A stretch of 64,000 nt of DNA, from the NCBI RefSeq assembly GCF_000003815.2, contig NC_049980.1, positions 9,383,695 to 9,447,694 on the forward strand, in the 5' to 3' direction. A model generated the notes under the pieces. The model saw nothing but the letters and a program-made list of their open reading frames with translations, was not told where the DNA came from and did not search any database. The translations under genes were made by a program, and so were the position numbers. The stretch comes from Branchiostoma floridae. Taxonomy: Eukaryota > Chordata > Leptocardii > Amphioxiformes > Branchiostomatidae. Shown in pieces: positions 1-12,500 of this stretch (position 1 is its first letter; the number at the start of each line of letters is the position of its first letter).

Positions 1-415
1 GTTAAACGATCAACATTAAGTAATGTTTTATTAGCAAAATCATGGCCAAAGGCTAATTGCATGTACAGTATCAAAGACTAAGAGTAGAAGATAGTGTGAT
101 ACATAACACTTGTGTCTAATCAACAATATGATACAATTGTCGGGTTTGACCTCTTCTTTGAAGACAGTGGTTAAGTGACTGTCCCACATTTTGTATAATG
201 ATTGGATTTTGTGCTTTTAGTAGAAATTGGTGGTCTTTTGGTGATCACCTACTAGTAAATGGTAAAAGCTCGGTGAAATTGTGGCAACTGTTTGAAATAA
301 TCTGTTTCTTTCAGCTTCATAGTGAGTACACTGACTAATAAAATGTATTTAATGTAATACATGTAATACAGAGACTGTCCTAATGCTTGAATCAATGAAT
401 GTGCTCCTCCCCCAG

Positions 416-522
416 ATGTAGATGTGCCATCCCCTGATGAGAAGTCCATCATCACCTACGTGTCTTCTCTGTACGATGTCTTCCCAGAGGTGCCTGACAT
501 TGAACAGTCCCTACAGGACAAT
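416..522 (+). CDS. DST/MACF1: Exon 1 (of window): end of second CH domain
   Basis: After acceptor ccccag the frame gives [20 protein letters not shown], the signature of the last helix of CH2 in plakins and spectraplakins, where the actin-binding domain ends. The exon starts in phase 1 (two bases complete a codon), ends in phase 0 and uses donor gtgagt. Its 3' half is copied four more times in the next intron. Confidence 0.93.
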
Positions 523-3500
523 GTGAGTAGGGTGGGTGTAGCGGGTGGGTTAGCTGGGTGGGTTAGCTGGGTGGGTTAGTATCTCTGTACGATGTCTTCC
601 CAGAGGTGCCTGACATTGAACAGTCCCTACAGGACAATGTGAGTAGGGTGGGTGTAGTGGGTAGGTTAGCTGGGTGGGTTAGCTGGGTGGGTTAGTATCT
701 CTGTACGATGTCTTCCCAGAGGTGCCTGACATTGAACAGTCCCTACAGGACAATGTGAGTAGGGTGGGTGTAGTGGGTGGGTTAGCTGGGTGGGTTAGCT
801 GGGTGGGTTAGTACATTTGTATCTCTATACGATGTCTTCCCAGAGGTGCCTGACATTTAACAGTCCCTACAGGACAATGTGAGTAGGGTGGGTGTAGTGG
901 GTAGGTTAGCTGGGTGGGTTGTCTTGTGGGTTAGCTGTATGGGTTAGTATATGTACAATGTCTCAGAGGTGCCAAGAATTAAATATTGAGGAGTCCCTAT
1001 AGGACACTGTGAGTAGGGGGTAGGTTTGCTGGGTAGGTAAGACTGTAGTACTTGACTGTCAAATCAGTTGGACAGAAGGAGATGAGTTCTTCTAGATGGC
1101 TGTAGCATCACCTTGCTCTATTTTTGAGGTCTTTTTCCCATTAATCTGTGTAATAACCTCAAAAGAAGTATGCACCTCAAGTTTGGCATTAACTAGCATC
1201 ACCTTTTGAATTTTGACATGTTTAATTGTTGTGCATACTTTATGCAGGAAAATATCATAAGTGTGACAGGTTTGCACGGAAACTTCAGTTGCTATGTCAG
1301 TGGTCCATCAATTTATCCAAAGCCCTTATAATGTGTCTGATCACATAAACTGCAAGACAGGTAGTGTTGTGATGAGTACTTTTATTAAGAAAGACCCTTG
1401 TTTCTGTCCCTGCCAGGAGCAGGCCTTACAGTTCCAGGATTACAACGACCGTGCCAGCAGCCTGCTACAATGGTTACGGAACACCACCGCTAAGATGGAG
1501 GATAGAAACTTACCCAAGATGCCTGACAGACTCAAGGTTGGTGTAGACAGCTGGCACTTCATGTTAAATCTTCTTTAAGAAGATTGATCTCTAGACCTAG
1601 TTCTGTAGCATGCTTCAAATTGTACCTAGCCATATGCAGTGCTCATAATACCCACTTACAAACTTGCAAACACAGCGACATTTTTGCTTGACGCAACTTA
1701 ATATTAAACGCGGGTAGCAGTGTGCAACCTGAAATTTTGCAGTTGGAATGTCGCTTTTCCCTTGCCTACATGCATAAGCGTTAATTTGTATTTATTTCTT
1801 GATTTCAGACACAGCTTGCTGAGCTGAACAGACTACGGATAGAAGTCCTGCCAGCAAAAGCCGGGGAGAAAGAACAGCTGTCAGGGCTGCATGACTACCT
1901 AGAGGTGGGTCAACATTCTGATTCATTGGTTAGCTGGGTTGCTTACCTGGGTGGGTTAGATGACACATATGTATTAGATATGAAACATGTATTTACTGTG
2001 TTATACTCAGAGGTGGGTACAACTTTGTTAGCTTGGGTACACTTTGACATTCAAATGAAAAATTTTGTGTTAAAACACTGTAAAAAGTTGACAACTGTGG
2101 GAGATGGGTCGCTACCCTGTAAGGTTTTTTTTTTGTTAGCTGGGTTATATAGAAGTTAGGGTTTATGAGATCCCAAAGTCTTCCTGTTACTGTATTACCA
2201 GCAGGTCAGTTAAGTGTTATATATCTCAGTAAGGCTAAAGCCTAACAATTTGTGGTTTGAAGAATGTTAGCTTTAACTCAACTGGTATCAGGACAGTTAA
2301 CTGGTCCATTTTTTTTAGACATGGAAGCATGGCAGCAAGTTTAGCTCTGTACCATTTTTTTTGCCTTGTCATGTTGGTTGTCAATTTTGTAAGGTATTAG
2401 GTAGCTGATTGGAAGTCAAAGGGTGGTCTTTGTAATGTCTGTCATCATGTAAAAGGTAACATTTTAACGTTTCTTTTCCAGAATATCTCCATTGCCAGCC
2501 GTAAGTTTGAGGTTCCGGAAGACTTGAGCACAGAGAAGATTCAGCATGCCTGGGACTGCCTCAACCTGGCCATACAGGACAGGGAGAAGGACTTGTTACA
2601 AGAAATAGAAAAGTAAGAGAGATTCCCTCTTCTTAGTTACTTGTTGAATCTTCTTCGAATATATGAGTTATTTTACTTGGAGGGAAGTGGGAGAAAAGTG
2701 CTATTATTGTGATATGAATACAAGGATTTGAATCAGATGAATGTGAGCATTGCTCTGACACTAAAAATACCTGGAAGTCTGGTGATTGAAGATGTCTTAA
2801 AAATCTGCATAACCCTCTGTCTCGGTAAGCTTTGGGTTGGAAACACATCTAGGAGAATTCACACTACAATCTTTTGTCTTTGACATGGTATTGGGAATAA
2901 ATTTTCATTTCAATTAACTTCTTCTGAAATTTCAGCCCTGAGTGTGAAAACATTGTATTGATATAATTCTTTTCATTTATTTTCTTTCTTTCTAGGTTTG
3001 AGAGATTACGAGGGGTTGCAGAGAAGGTCCAGAAGGAAAGCAAACGGTGTGAGAACATCCTGAACACTGCAGAGGGCAGGCTAAGAGAGGTGAGGACTCG
3101 GACATATCGTAAACCATGTTGTGACTTAACTCATTAAGTGTCTTGTGTTCCATTGTGTCAAATGTGTCGTTTTTCATGCCTTGTTTTTGGTTGTATTCTG
3201 CATCCTTCATCACACATTTTTTCCTTTCATTTCTGTTTTACGAATTTTGGCAATTTTTCTTTGGCACTTGTTTGTCCTAAAAACTCATGTTTGACATTCG
3301 CACTTTCTTTCCACAAGTTGGATTGGACCGTCCATTTACTGGCCTTTGTATCCTCAATTCAATTGGATGATTCACCTTGTTATAAGTATAATAAGTATAC
3401 CTAACAAGTGCCTATGCAATCATCTTTTCATTTCACTGTTTGTCATTTCTTGATGTATTTTAATTTTTTGTCATTAAATGTCACCTTCATTTTTCGCTGT

Positions 3501-6500
3501 GTGTCCTTGTGTTCACTGATGGCTTTCCAGCAAATAAGAATGGAAGTTGCCATCAAGTTTCGCTACAAGGTAATGTAGCATAAGATGTAACTCAAAGTAC
3601 ATGTAGCTCAGATGCTTTTACACACATTTTAAAGCTTTGTAGATCTTATTTTTTACTGCAATTTACTGAAGTGTGGAGTACTTCATGCAGTTACAAATGC
3701 AGCTTTGAGACACCTGTTTCAAAAATACATTTCTAATTTATGCTGCCTGGAATGGCTTTCAAGTGAAGCTCCCATGCATCGTAAACTGTTGTCATTGTTA
3801 CAGTTATGGCTAGGTGTAAATTGACTAGATGTAAAAGAGGGCCTCCTAGCTTAGAGAAAGTTTAGGTATCACATCACAGTTTGTTTGCTTGAGGTGTCAC
3901 ACCACTGTTAGGTTGAGTCTCACACCACAGTTGTTACCTTCCCAGGTTGACAGCAGCCAGCTGAGCCATGCAGATGCCAAACAGGTGTTTGCGGAGGTGG
4001 AGCAGCAGCTGCAGACGTGTGAAGGCTGCATCAAGGAGATGTTCACCGACGTGCAGACTCTGAGGGAAGGAGGATACCCACAGGCAGACCCTCTCCAAAA
4101 GAAGTAAGCATTGTTCTCATGTGTTTTATATGGTTATGGTAAAGCCTGTGTAATAAGGTCGAAATTCGGGTGTACGTGTGTTGCCTTGCTGAATAAAACA
4201 TTGATTAACTGCTGAATATGGTCTGCTTTTTTTATATATGAACAATGGGACTGTTAGTGTCTGCAATAAATAATAAATAACGATAATAAACCAGGAGATT
4301 GAAACCCTCCTCTATACAATCATCAGGCCTTCAAAACCATCCTCTAGCCTAATGTATTCCATCTTCCATTAACTTACTAATAATGATAGTTCAATGCCTG
4401 AAATGGTCAAATGGCCTTGCATTGAGCAAATCCAATAAAAAACAAAGAAATAAACAAAGGAAGGAATTAACAGAAACACAAACATAGAAGGAGAACAGAT
4501 ATGACAGAAAATAAAAATAGTGATAACTTTCAGTGACACTAACCTTTTGGTGTTTGGAGCCTTCCTCCAGTTCAGCCTGTAAGTTGTATGTTGATGCATT
4601 TTCGTTCTGTTTCAGGGTGTTCCTTCTGCATGAGAGGTGGGTCCACCTGAAGAACTCCCTGCAGACCAGCAGCCAGTCCAGGAGATTTGGGGAGGGGCCG
4701 GCACAGCTCAGGTCCCCCACCGGCATGAGTCTGTCGGAGGTGGGGGAGGAGGGCAGACTGCTGCAGGAGTGTCTGAGCTGGGTACAGAACAAACAGGTAG
4801 GGCTGGTTTTAAATGTCGTGCTGTCTATTTCTTTCTTTGAGGTCAGAAAGAAAACTACGGAAGCTAAGGAAGCTCGCGATAAACAGGATGAAGTTAAAGA
4901 CAGGATGAGTTGAAGAAAGACTGATTGCAGCAGAACACACCGGACTACTACTAGTGAACTACTATCTGACTGTTTTTACTATCATTTCTGAAGTTCTATC
5001 ATTTGAAAAGAAACTTCTTAAGTTTTCAATAGAAGTTCTATTTTATCTTTGTAGGTATTTTATTTGTGCAGAATGATGACCATTGTTTATTAAGTATCGT
5101 AGTTCTTTCCTTTGTCTTTGGATATAATCAGTAATACCAAATGATACCAAATGATTTAGATTTAGATTTAGGCATTTAGAAAAGACGGGAATGGGGAAAA
5201 TTCACTATAGTAAGAAACAGGGAAAAAGCACTGAAACAACTGTATCATCCTACCTTAGTCGATTCTGGAAAGTGGCGAGTATGGCAGTGACCTCCCCAGT
5301 GTACAAAGACTTTTAGAAGAACACAGAGAACAGCACAGAGTCATCACTGAGTTCAAGGCCAAGGTGGACCAGTGCATAGCTAACAAGGTATGGATGGTTG
5401 AGTATACTCAATCATAACATTAATATTCAATGTAGTACTCTTATACACACCCAGCATATAGATCTATTAGGAATGATTTAATTTTTCTAGATTCAATAAC
5501 AGTTGTTCATAAGTTTTTACCTTACGAACAAATGTTGTTAATTAAATTTACAACAATTGTTCATGGATGTTACTCAAACGTCTGGAAGTAAATCACAGTT
5601 TTTATCCAGTTATAGACATTGAATTGTATTTGAAAGTTGTTCATAAGGTTTAGCTTACTATCTAACGTTCATTGTGCCATAGAGTACAATGTTCTTTATG
5701 TAACATCAAGATCCATGATCTACATTTCTTTTGTGTGTTTTTTCCAGTCCAAGCTCATGGGGCCCAAGTACCATGTCTACTGTGAACAGCTGTCCAAGCT
5801 CGAACAGGCATACTCCACTCTCACGGTAGGTCCTCACTTCAACAGAAAACTGTTCTGAATTTATATGATATAGCAACTTGAAGGTAGATATTCAAATCAT
5901 GGTGAAGGACTTTATTGAAGTTAGCTGTCCTTCAGGTACGGTGCATTACTAAATCCAATTCTAGAAGCAGTCCTGCTTCAATGTAGAAGCTGTCAGTTTG
6001 ATTCCGACTTTTTTGCTCAACTGGCATGTATGCTACTAAAAGGGTTGCACTCATTAGGATGGAATGTAAAGCCATGGTCCACTGATCATTGTGCTTTATG
6101 AAGAGAGCAAGGGGAATGTCCCTGGCACAATGAACCTGTAAATGCTGTACATAGCATCTGTCACGACCAGTGGAAAAATAGCTCTTTAGTGAGCTAAACT
6201 GGTTTTAGATCACGTTCACAAGAGCTTGTCCTATTCAAAATCATGTATCACCCAAAAAAAAACCCGGTGCAAATGGCCGAGTGGGTAGAGTGTTCGCCTT
6301 GCATTCGGTAGGTCGTGAGTTCAATCCCCAGCCAATTCATACCAAAGACTTTAAAAATGGTACATGCTGCTTTCTCTGCTTAGAACTCAGCACCAATGAG
6401 GAAGAGTATGGAAGTTAAACACACATCACTACCAGCGGACCAGCCCCCTACTGTAGTGGCTTGCACATGTGTGGCCCAAGGGCTACAGAAATGGAGATGG

Positions 6501-9500
6501 GCGCCACCCCTATGCATCTGATACTGATGTACGGGCAACTTTAACTTTAACTTATCACCCCAAAAAATGTTTTCCTCATAAAACATCTCTTCCCACAGGA
6601 CACATCACAGAAGCGGCTGCAGTACCTGGAGTCCCTGCTAGAGTTCATCCGCCAGGCAACCCTGGAGCTGATGTGGCTGAACGAGCGGGAGGAGTTGGAG
6701 CTGGCGCGGGAGTGGGACGACAGACCGGTCAACATCACCGAGCTGGACCAGCACTACGAGGTGGGGTGGACAGTCCGCTGACTTTTTAATAGTCCAGCTT
6801 TACCATGTGACAGTCCATCATGACAGAAAGAACATGTTGTATGTGCATTGTCTAGTTCCAGACAACTGCATTTACCAGTAAATAAGATGAAGCATAGTAC
6901 AATGCTAAACTTTCTTCCAACACAAAAGTACACACAGATCAGATTTTTAGTGGGTCAAAGGTGCCAGGAAGTTTATGTGATTTGTCATCAGTATTGATCC
7001 TGAAGAAGGCAACAGTGGTCTTTGAAAATTTGATCTGATCTACATTTGTGTTTGAAGAAAGTTTAGCATTGTGCTACGATTACTACCAACACAGATGAGC
7101 TTCTGTGATAAAATGAAACATATTTGTTTGTTGTCAGTAGAAATGTGTGGTGGTACATCATTACAGTTAATGTCACATTCTGTAATAGAAACATGTGATA
7201 TACTTGACTGTGTGCTTGTCTCAGTTATTTTTCTTCAGAGTGTGGTAGATTTTAGACATAATTTTTCCCATAACTTTGGGGTTATATTGTACAAGAAATT
7301 ACAATTTCATAGTAATGAGTTGAGTCTCTGCTATCCACAATGAGACTTATCTTACAGACTATATGTAGGTTATGATCCAAGAAAGTTGTTTTCTTCCTTT
7401 CCTTCCCGCTGTTACTTTTGGTTCCTCGTCACGGCTGTAAGCCGAGTTGTCAAAAGTAACACCTTGTCAAACAGGTACAAGCACATGTGACAAAGACAGA
7501 CTACCTGCGACAAAGCCACCTGTCTTTCTTGTATAGAAAACTAGTGGTAGGACTGCTATGCTTTTGTACACTCAGCCTTTTTGTGTTACCAATAAGGTGT
7601 TAACGGGGGCCGCCCTAAGACGGTCCCCGTCGTAAGACGGTACGTATTTTTTGCTGATCTTATTATCCATAAGTACACCGTGTTTGTTGCCACTGACTAT
7701 GCTGATTACAAAGGTAAATAAACCAAGTCCATGCACACAGCTTTAATTTGCATTCCAAGTATACTTTAACATATTTACTTCATGTTTTTTTAAGAGCAGA
7801 ATTCTAACAGTAATGTTGACAGTGCTGGATCACTGCGGTCACCGGCCTCTGCGTATTGGCGGCTCGTGTCGCTAACTATAAGAACTCATCCAAGCAGTCA
7901 CACAACTGCCATGATACACATAAATAAATCTCCATAAAACACTATGAATATGGGTCTTCAAATGTTTGTTGAGTAGAAAAGCAACCAAAAGGAAGCGACA
8001 TAAACATTGCCACCATTGTACGCCCAAGGGAGTGCGGCCGTGAAGGTGGCAGACTAGAGAACGCTCCAAAGATTGATTTGACTGTAACAAATGATTCGTG
8101 CTGTCTATGAAAATAAGACTTGACAGAGAGATGTAGATGATATTTTCATATAATCAGACAGAGTTTTGTTGATGTTGGCGGTGTCGTTTTTTCGTAATGG
8201 TTTTTTTAGTCGGGCATTCACAATCAGTGCATTCAGCCCATTGCCCGTAAAACATCAGCTGGATTGTTCTAGGTACAGCCTTCCTCATGTGAGACAAGAA
8301 GTACATACAGTCACGGTTTTACTGTCAAAAGAAAGCTAAAATATCATACTATTAATTTTTTTCTGTGTACTTAGATTTACCACTTACTTCTGAAGAGAGC
8401 AAAATATAAAAAAAAGCGTACCGAGTTAGGCACACTGTCCAGCGTAGCACAAAATTGGAAGGTAAATACACGAAAATGTCTCTCAGTGTTTGCCGCTTGT
8501 AACACGCAGAGCGAAAGGTTCATGAACCACATGAATGCATTTCTTATTCAAGTATGTTGTTCAAATCTATGAGTAAAAAATTCAGTCATCAAAATTTGAC
8601 CACTCTCAGGCAACTAGCGATGGAGCGCCATGAGTTTGAGCGCAAGAAAAAGCGTACCGTGTTGGGGCACCTCCCGTTACTAAACCTTTGTCTGGGCTTT
8701 TTAACTGAAATGTTAAGGCATCATTTTCTTGTGTTTTGTACACCTGTTCGAGCTGAAAGTTTTAGTAAATTAGTACAACCGTTAATAGTAGTGCAATTTA
8801 CAAACAAGTCTGCTATATTAGCATTTGCAGGCCCAGTTGATGTATTGTGTGTTTAGTTTTACTATGATACTGTTTACATTATGTGTCGTTTTGCTCTACC
8901 AATGTGTCGATTTTACTGCAATCTAGACGTCACCTTTTCCCCAACTTCTTTGTAGGATTATGATTTGTGTTTCTTCGCCTGGTTGTTTTTAGCACTTACA
9001 GGAGAAATGGTGTCTCAGTCTCACCTTTTTTTGTTTGCTTCTCCCTCTCTTCTTCCTTCCCTCCAGACCAAAGAAAAGACTCAAGCACAGGTTGGGCACC
9101 TTGTCCCATATCTTCTTGTGCCATACTTATAGACATTATGATTGCTATGTTTATATTATACTGCTGCTTGTCACAAGCACTGGCATGAATGATGCACTTG
9201 TTTCTCTCTCTGCATGCGTGCATGTCTATGCCTGGCTGTACTCACAATCCCTGCATGGCTCTCAATGTACAATTCAGGAACTACAACTTCTGGAGGTTTG
9301 TCTTATAGTCAGCCAAGAAGCCTGCTTTTCTTGTCTTGGCACATAGACTACTTGTAGTTACACCTAGCTGAAATAGGCTAATTTGGAGATTGTGCTTTAC
9401 TAGTTACTGTTGCAGCAACAGTGATGTTGTCCTTGAACAAGTATTCTTTGCCTCACTTGCTAGTAATGTGGCCTTAATTACTGTTCCCTTCCAAGCAACC

Positions 9501-12500
9501 GGGACATAGTGTAGTAGCATTTACTGGATATGTATATGAAAAAAAGGAACATATTTGTATGAAAGAAGGAGAAAAACATGTATTTTCATGTACATACAGG
9601 CTAGTTTTGTTAAGATTTTTACTTACTTCCTGTTTATACACAGGTATTGATGCAAGAACTGGAAACCAGAGAGGCTCAGTTCAACTCCCTACAGGAGAGA
9701 GGAGAGGCCCTGGCTCTGGCCAATCACCCTGCTGCTAAATCTATAGAGGTAAGTGTGCTTTTGGGCTGTCAGTACATTTACATACTCAGTAACCACTGAA
9801 TAGCCTGATTAAATTGACCTTGCAACATCTGACCCTCCCCCCCCCCTCCTGTACTCATGTACAGCAGTGTTTGTGTTAGTTTGACTAAATGCTGAAAGTT
9901 GTTAAGAAAGGAACAAAGGGAATGAAAGAAGCCCTGTCTTTTGAAGTCACCAGGTTAGCCAAAGACTGTATAGTTTGCAGATGTAATACTGTGCGTAATG
10001 AATATTTCTATGTCTAAATACATCTTTAATTGATGCTCCCCCAGGCTTACATGGCAGCTATGCAGACCCAGTGGGCGTGGCTCCTGCAGCTGACATCTTG
10101 TCTGGAGCAGCACACCAAGCACACTGCCAAGTACCAGCAGGTCAGAGGGCATACATAGTAGTAGTAGTACGTCAATTGTCAAAGCTAGGCAGTAGCATTG
10201 TTATTGGCCAAGGACTTAAAAAAGAGGACAGAGATTATGCCCAAGAATATACAAATACTGTAAATGCCATTTAGGTTTGTTGTGATCTTAGCTACATGTA
10301 TAAGCCTTAGGAAAAAATGGAGTATTCACTGTATTTACTTAAAGGCTGCATCCCATACATCTCAATTGTATTGGTTGTAACACTTACGTTTCATAGTCAC
10401 TTTAAGTCACATACTTTACAATAATGCAAACACCAGTGCTTGTAAATTCAGTGTGAAGCAGTCATTGTGAAACACCACAAACCTAAAACCACCTTGAAAA
10501 TTTCAAGAATTACAGTCTATATTGTATGACATGTCCAGTATACCCAGTCCCAGATAACGATCCATATGCCTCATCTGTATCAGTTATCAGCTAGATGAAT
10601 GGATAGATAAATAAATCAGTTGTAGCATCAGCTGGGGAAATGACAATTGACAAGACAACCAACTGCATGCTATTTTTGCACCTAGGTGGTCCTTTTAACT
10701 GTTTCTTGGTCTCCTCCTGCAGTTCTTTGCTGAGGGCAGAGATGTTGAGTCCTGGCTGAAGGAGCAGGCAGACCTGCTGAACACCAAGTACAACAGGACA
10801 GACCTGCCACTCAACGAGGCGGAGGATCTACTGCAGGAAATCTTTGTAAGAAATAATTTTTGTTTTCATCAATTACAATCATTGGATACTTTGTCCAAGT
10901 AGCTGTATGTATTGTCAGTAGATTTGTGAACAGACTTATAATATTGAAACATATTAGTATAGCACTGAAAAATTCTAAAGAAGATTCTCACCACTCTTCT
11001 TATCTGAGGTGAATTGACATATAGTAACTTAAAAACAGATGCACAAAATATGATATACTTAACATGTAACAACATAATACATTTTCTTAAAAAGTGTTCC
11101 CATAGTTCAATATCTAATGTAGCAGTCAGATTTTAACATGCATGTTATGACTCCGTTGTGGGTGTTGATTTGCCTGTTAGATTAACAAAAAGATAACATG
11201 CTCAAATAACTTATGCCTGGCATCAAATTTATAACGTATCTGTTGTTTACTGAACAAACATTGTACTTGGACTACAGCCTTTTGGTAACTGTTAAATATG
11301 TATAAATAGTATTGATAATATCAACGAATTCCTCTTAACCTTTAGGAGATGAAGGAAAGTCTGGTGGAGTTTAAGGACCACATCAGTTCCGTGGCCACCA
11401 ACAGTAAGCAGGTTCTTCCTCTCAACCAGAGGCGGCAGAAAAACACCTCCAACATCACTGTGAAGGCAGTGTCTTCATACAGGCAGATAGATGTAAGTAG
11501 TGAGGGTTACTAACCATGGTGTGTTTCCACCTGAATCAATAGGCCTAGAAAAATGGTGAGAAAGATGAATTTATGTTTCTGGTTATCCGAGAATTGTAGC
11601 AAACCTAACCTAACCCTAATCTTTTTTGGGGCAAGTTAATCGCTGGCAAGGGATTTATGATTTTCATTCTGGGTGAGGAAATGCAAAACAATGACATGTA
11701 TTTCACAGTTTCTGTTTGAACACTTGATGCAAGAATGTGTACTTCTTGGTTAAGTTTGTTGATAAACTTGTACAATGTACATTTGTGTAATAGCGCAGTA
11801 TGATGTCGAAATTTCCAGTTTCCTGATGCATTTCTATTTATTGTATTTGTTTAATCACTTTGGCCAAAATCTTGTAAAAAAAGAAGAAAATTCCTACTTA
11901 TACTGACCTAATTTTTTTCCAAGAATCAGAAATCAGAAACACAATATTGAATGTTCCTAGGTCTTACCATTACTCTTGTAGATAAATGTAGAATCAAATC
12001 CATTGATCACTAATCAGGAATCACTAATTCTTCAGTAATACTAAATAAAACATCTTCCCTTCACACAGCTTTCCTTGAAAGAGGGAGATGAGTGCATTCT
12101 TGTAGACAACAGTCAGAAGACCAAATGGCAAGTCATCACCCCCACCGGAGAGGAGGCTTTTGTCCCCTCTGTAGTGTTCATGATCCCACCTCCCTGCTCT
12201 GAAGCTATGGACTATGCAGAAAGGTGGGGATATCCAGTCTACCAAAACTGTTACTCTAATATAGTACAAAGGTACCTGTACAGATTATGATGTCATGAGC
12301 AAATTTATGTTTCTCTGAGGAAATGTCATAGATTAATGTTGAAGTTCACTGACAACATTGTATGTCGTTTTTATTGTACTTAATTTGTAACGCTTGTTCA
12401 CCTTTATCCGTGGGGTAACTTATATCCATTGTTTTTAAATATAGGGTATTTGCATGTGGATATCAAGTTGACAGTGGTTTCAAACTGCAATGCATTTTGT

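Larger units (their letters stand above)
6761..9643. other. Intron 11 (2.9 kb): inverted-repeat element and exon-like segments
   Basis: Holds a MITE-like element (6896-7075), a hairpin with arms gttacttttg and caaaagtaac (about 7420-7475), and three exon-like segments that share a KK.R..LG.L motif (8375-8461, about 8610-8690, 9067-9140). The rest looks like ordinary intron. Confidence 0.55.

Noticed and set aside
6262-6340. tRNA gene
   Set aside because: A and B boxes are present, but no cloverleaf could be drawn. A SINE body and CTTTAA tail follow.
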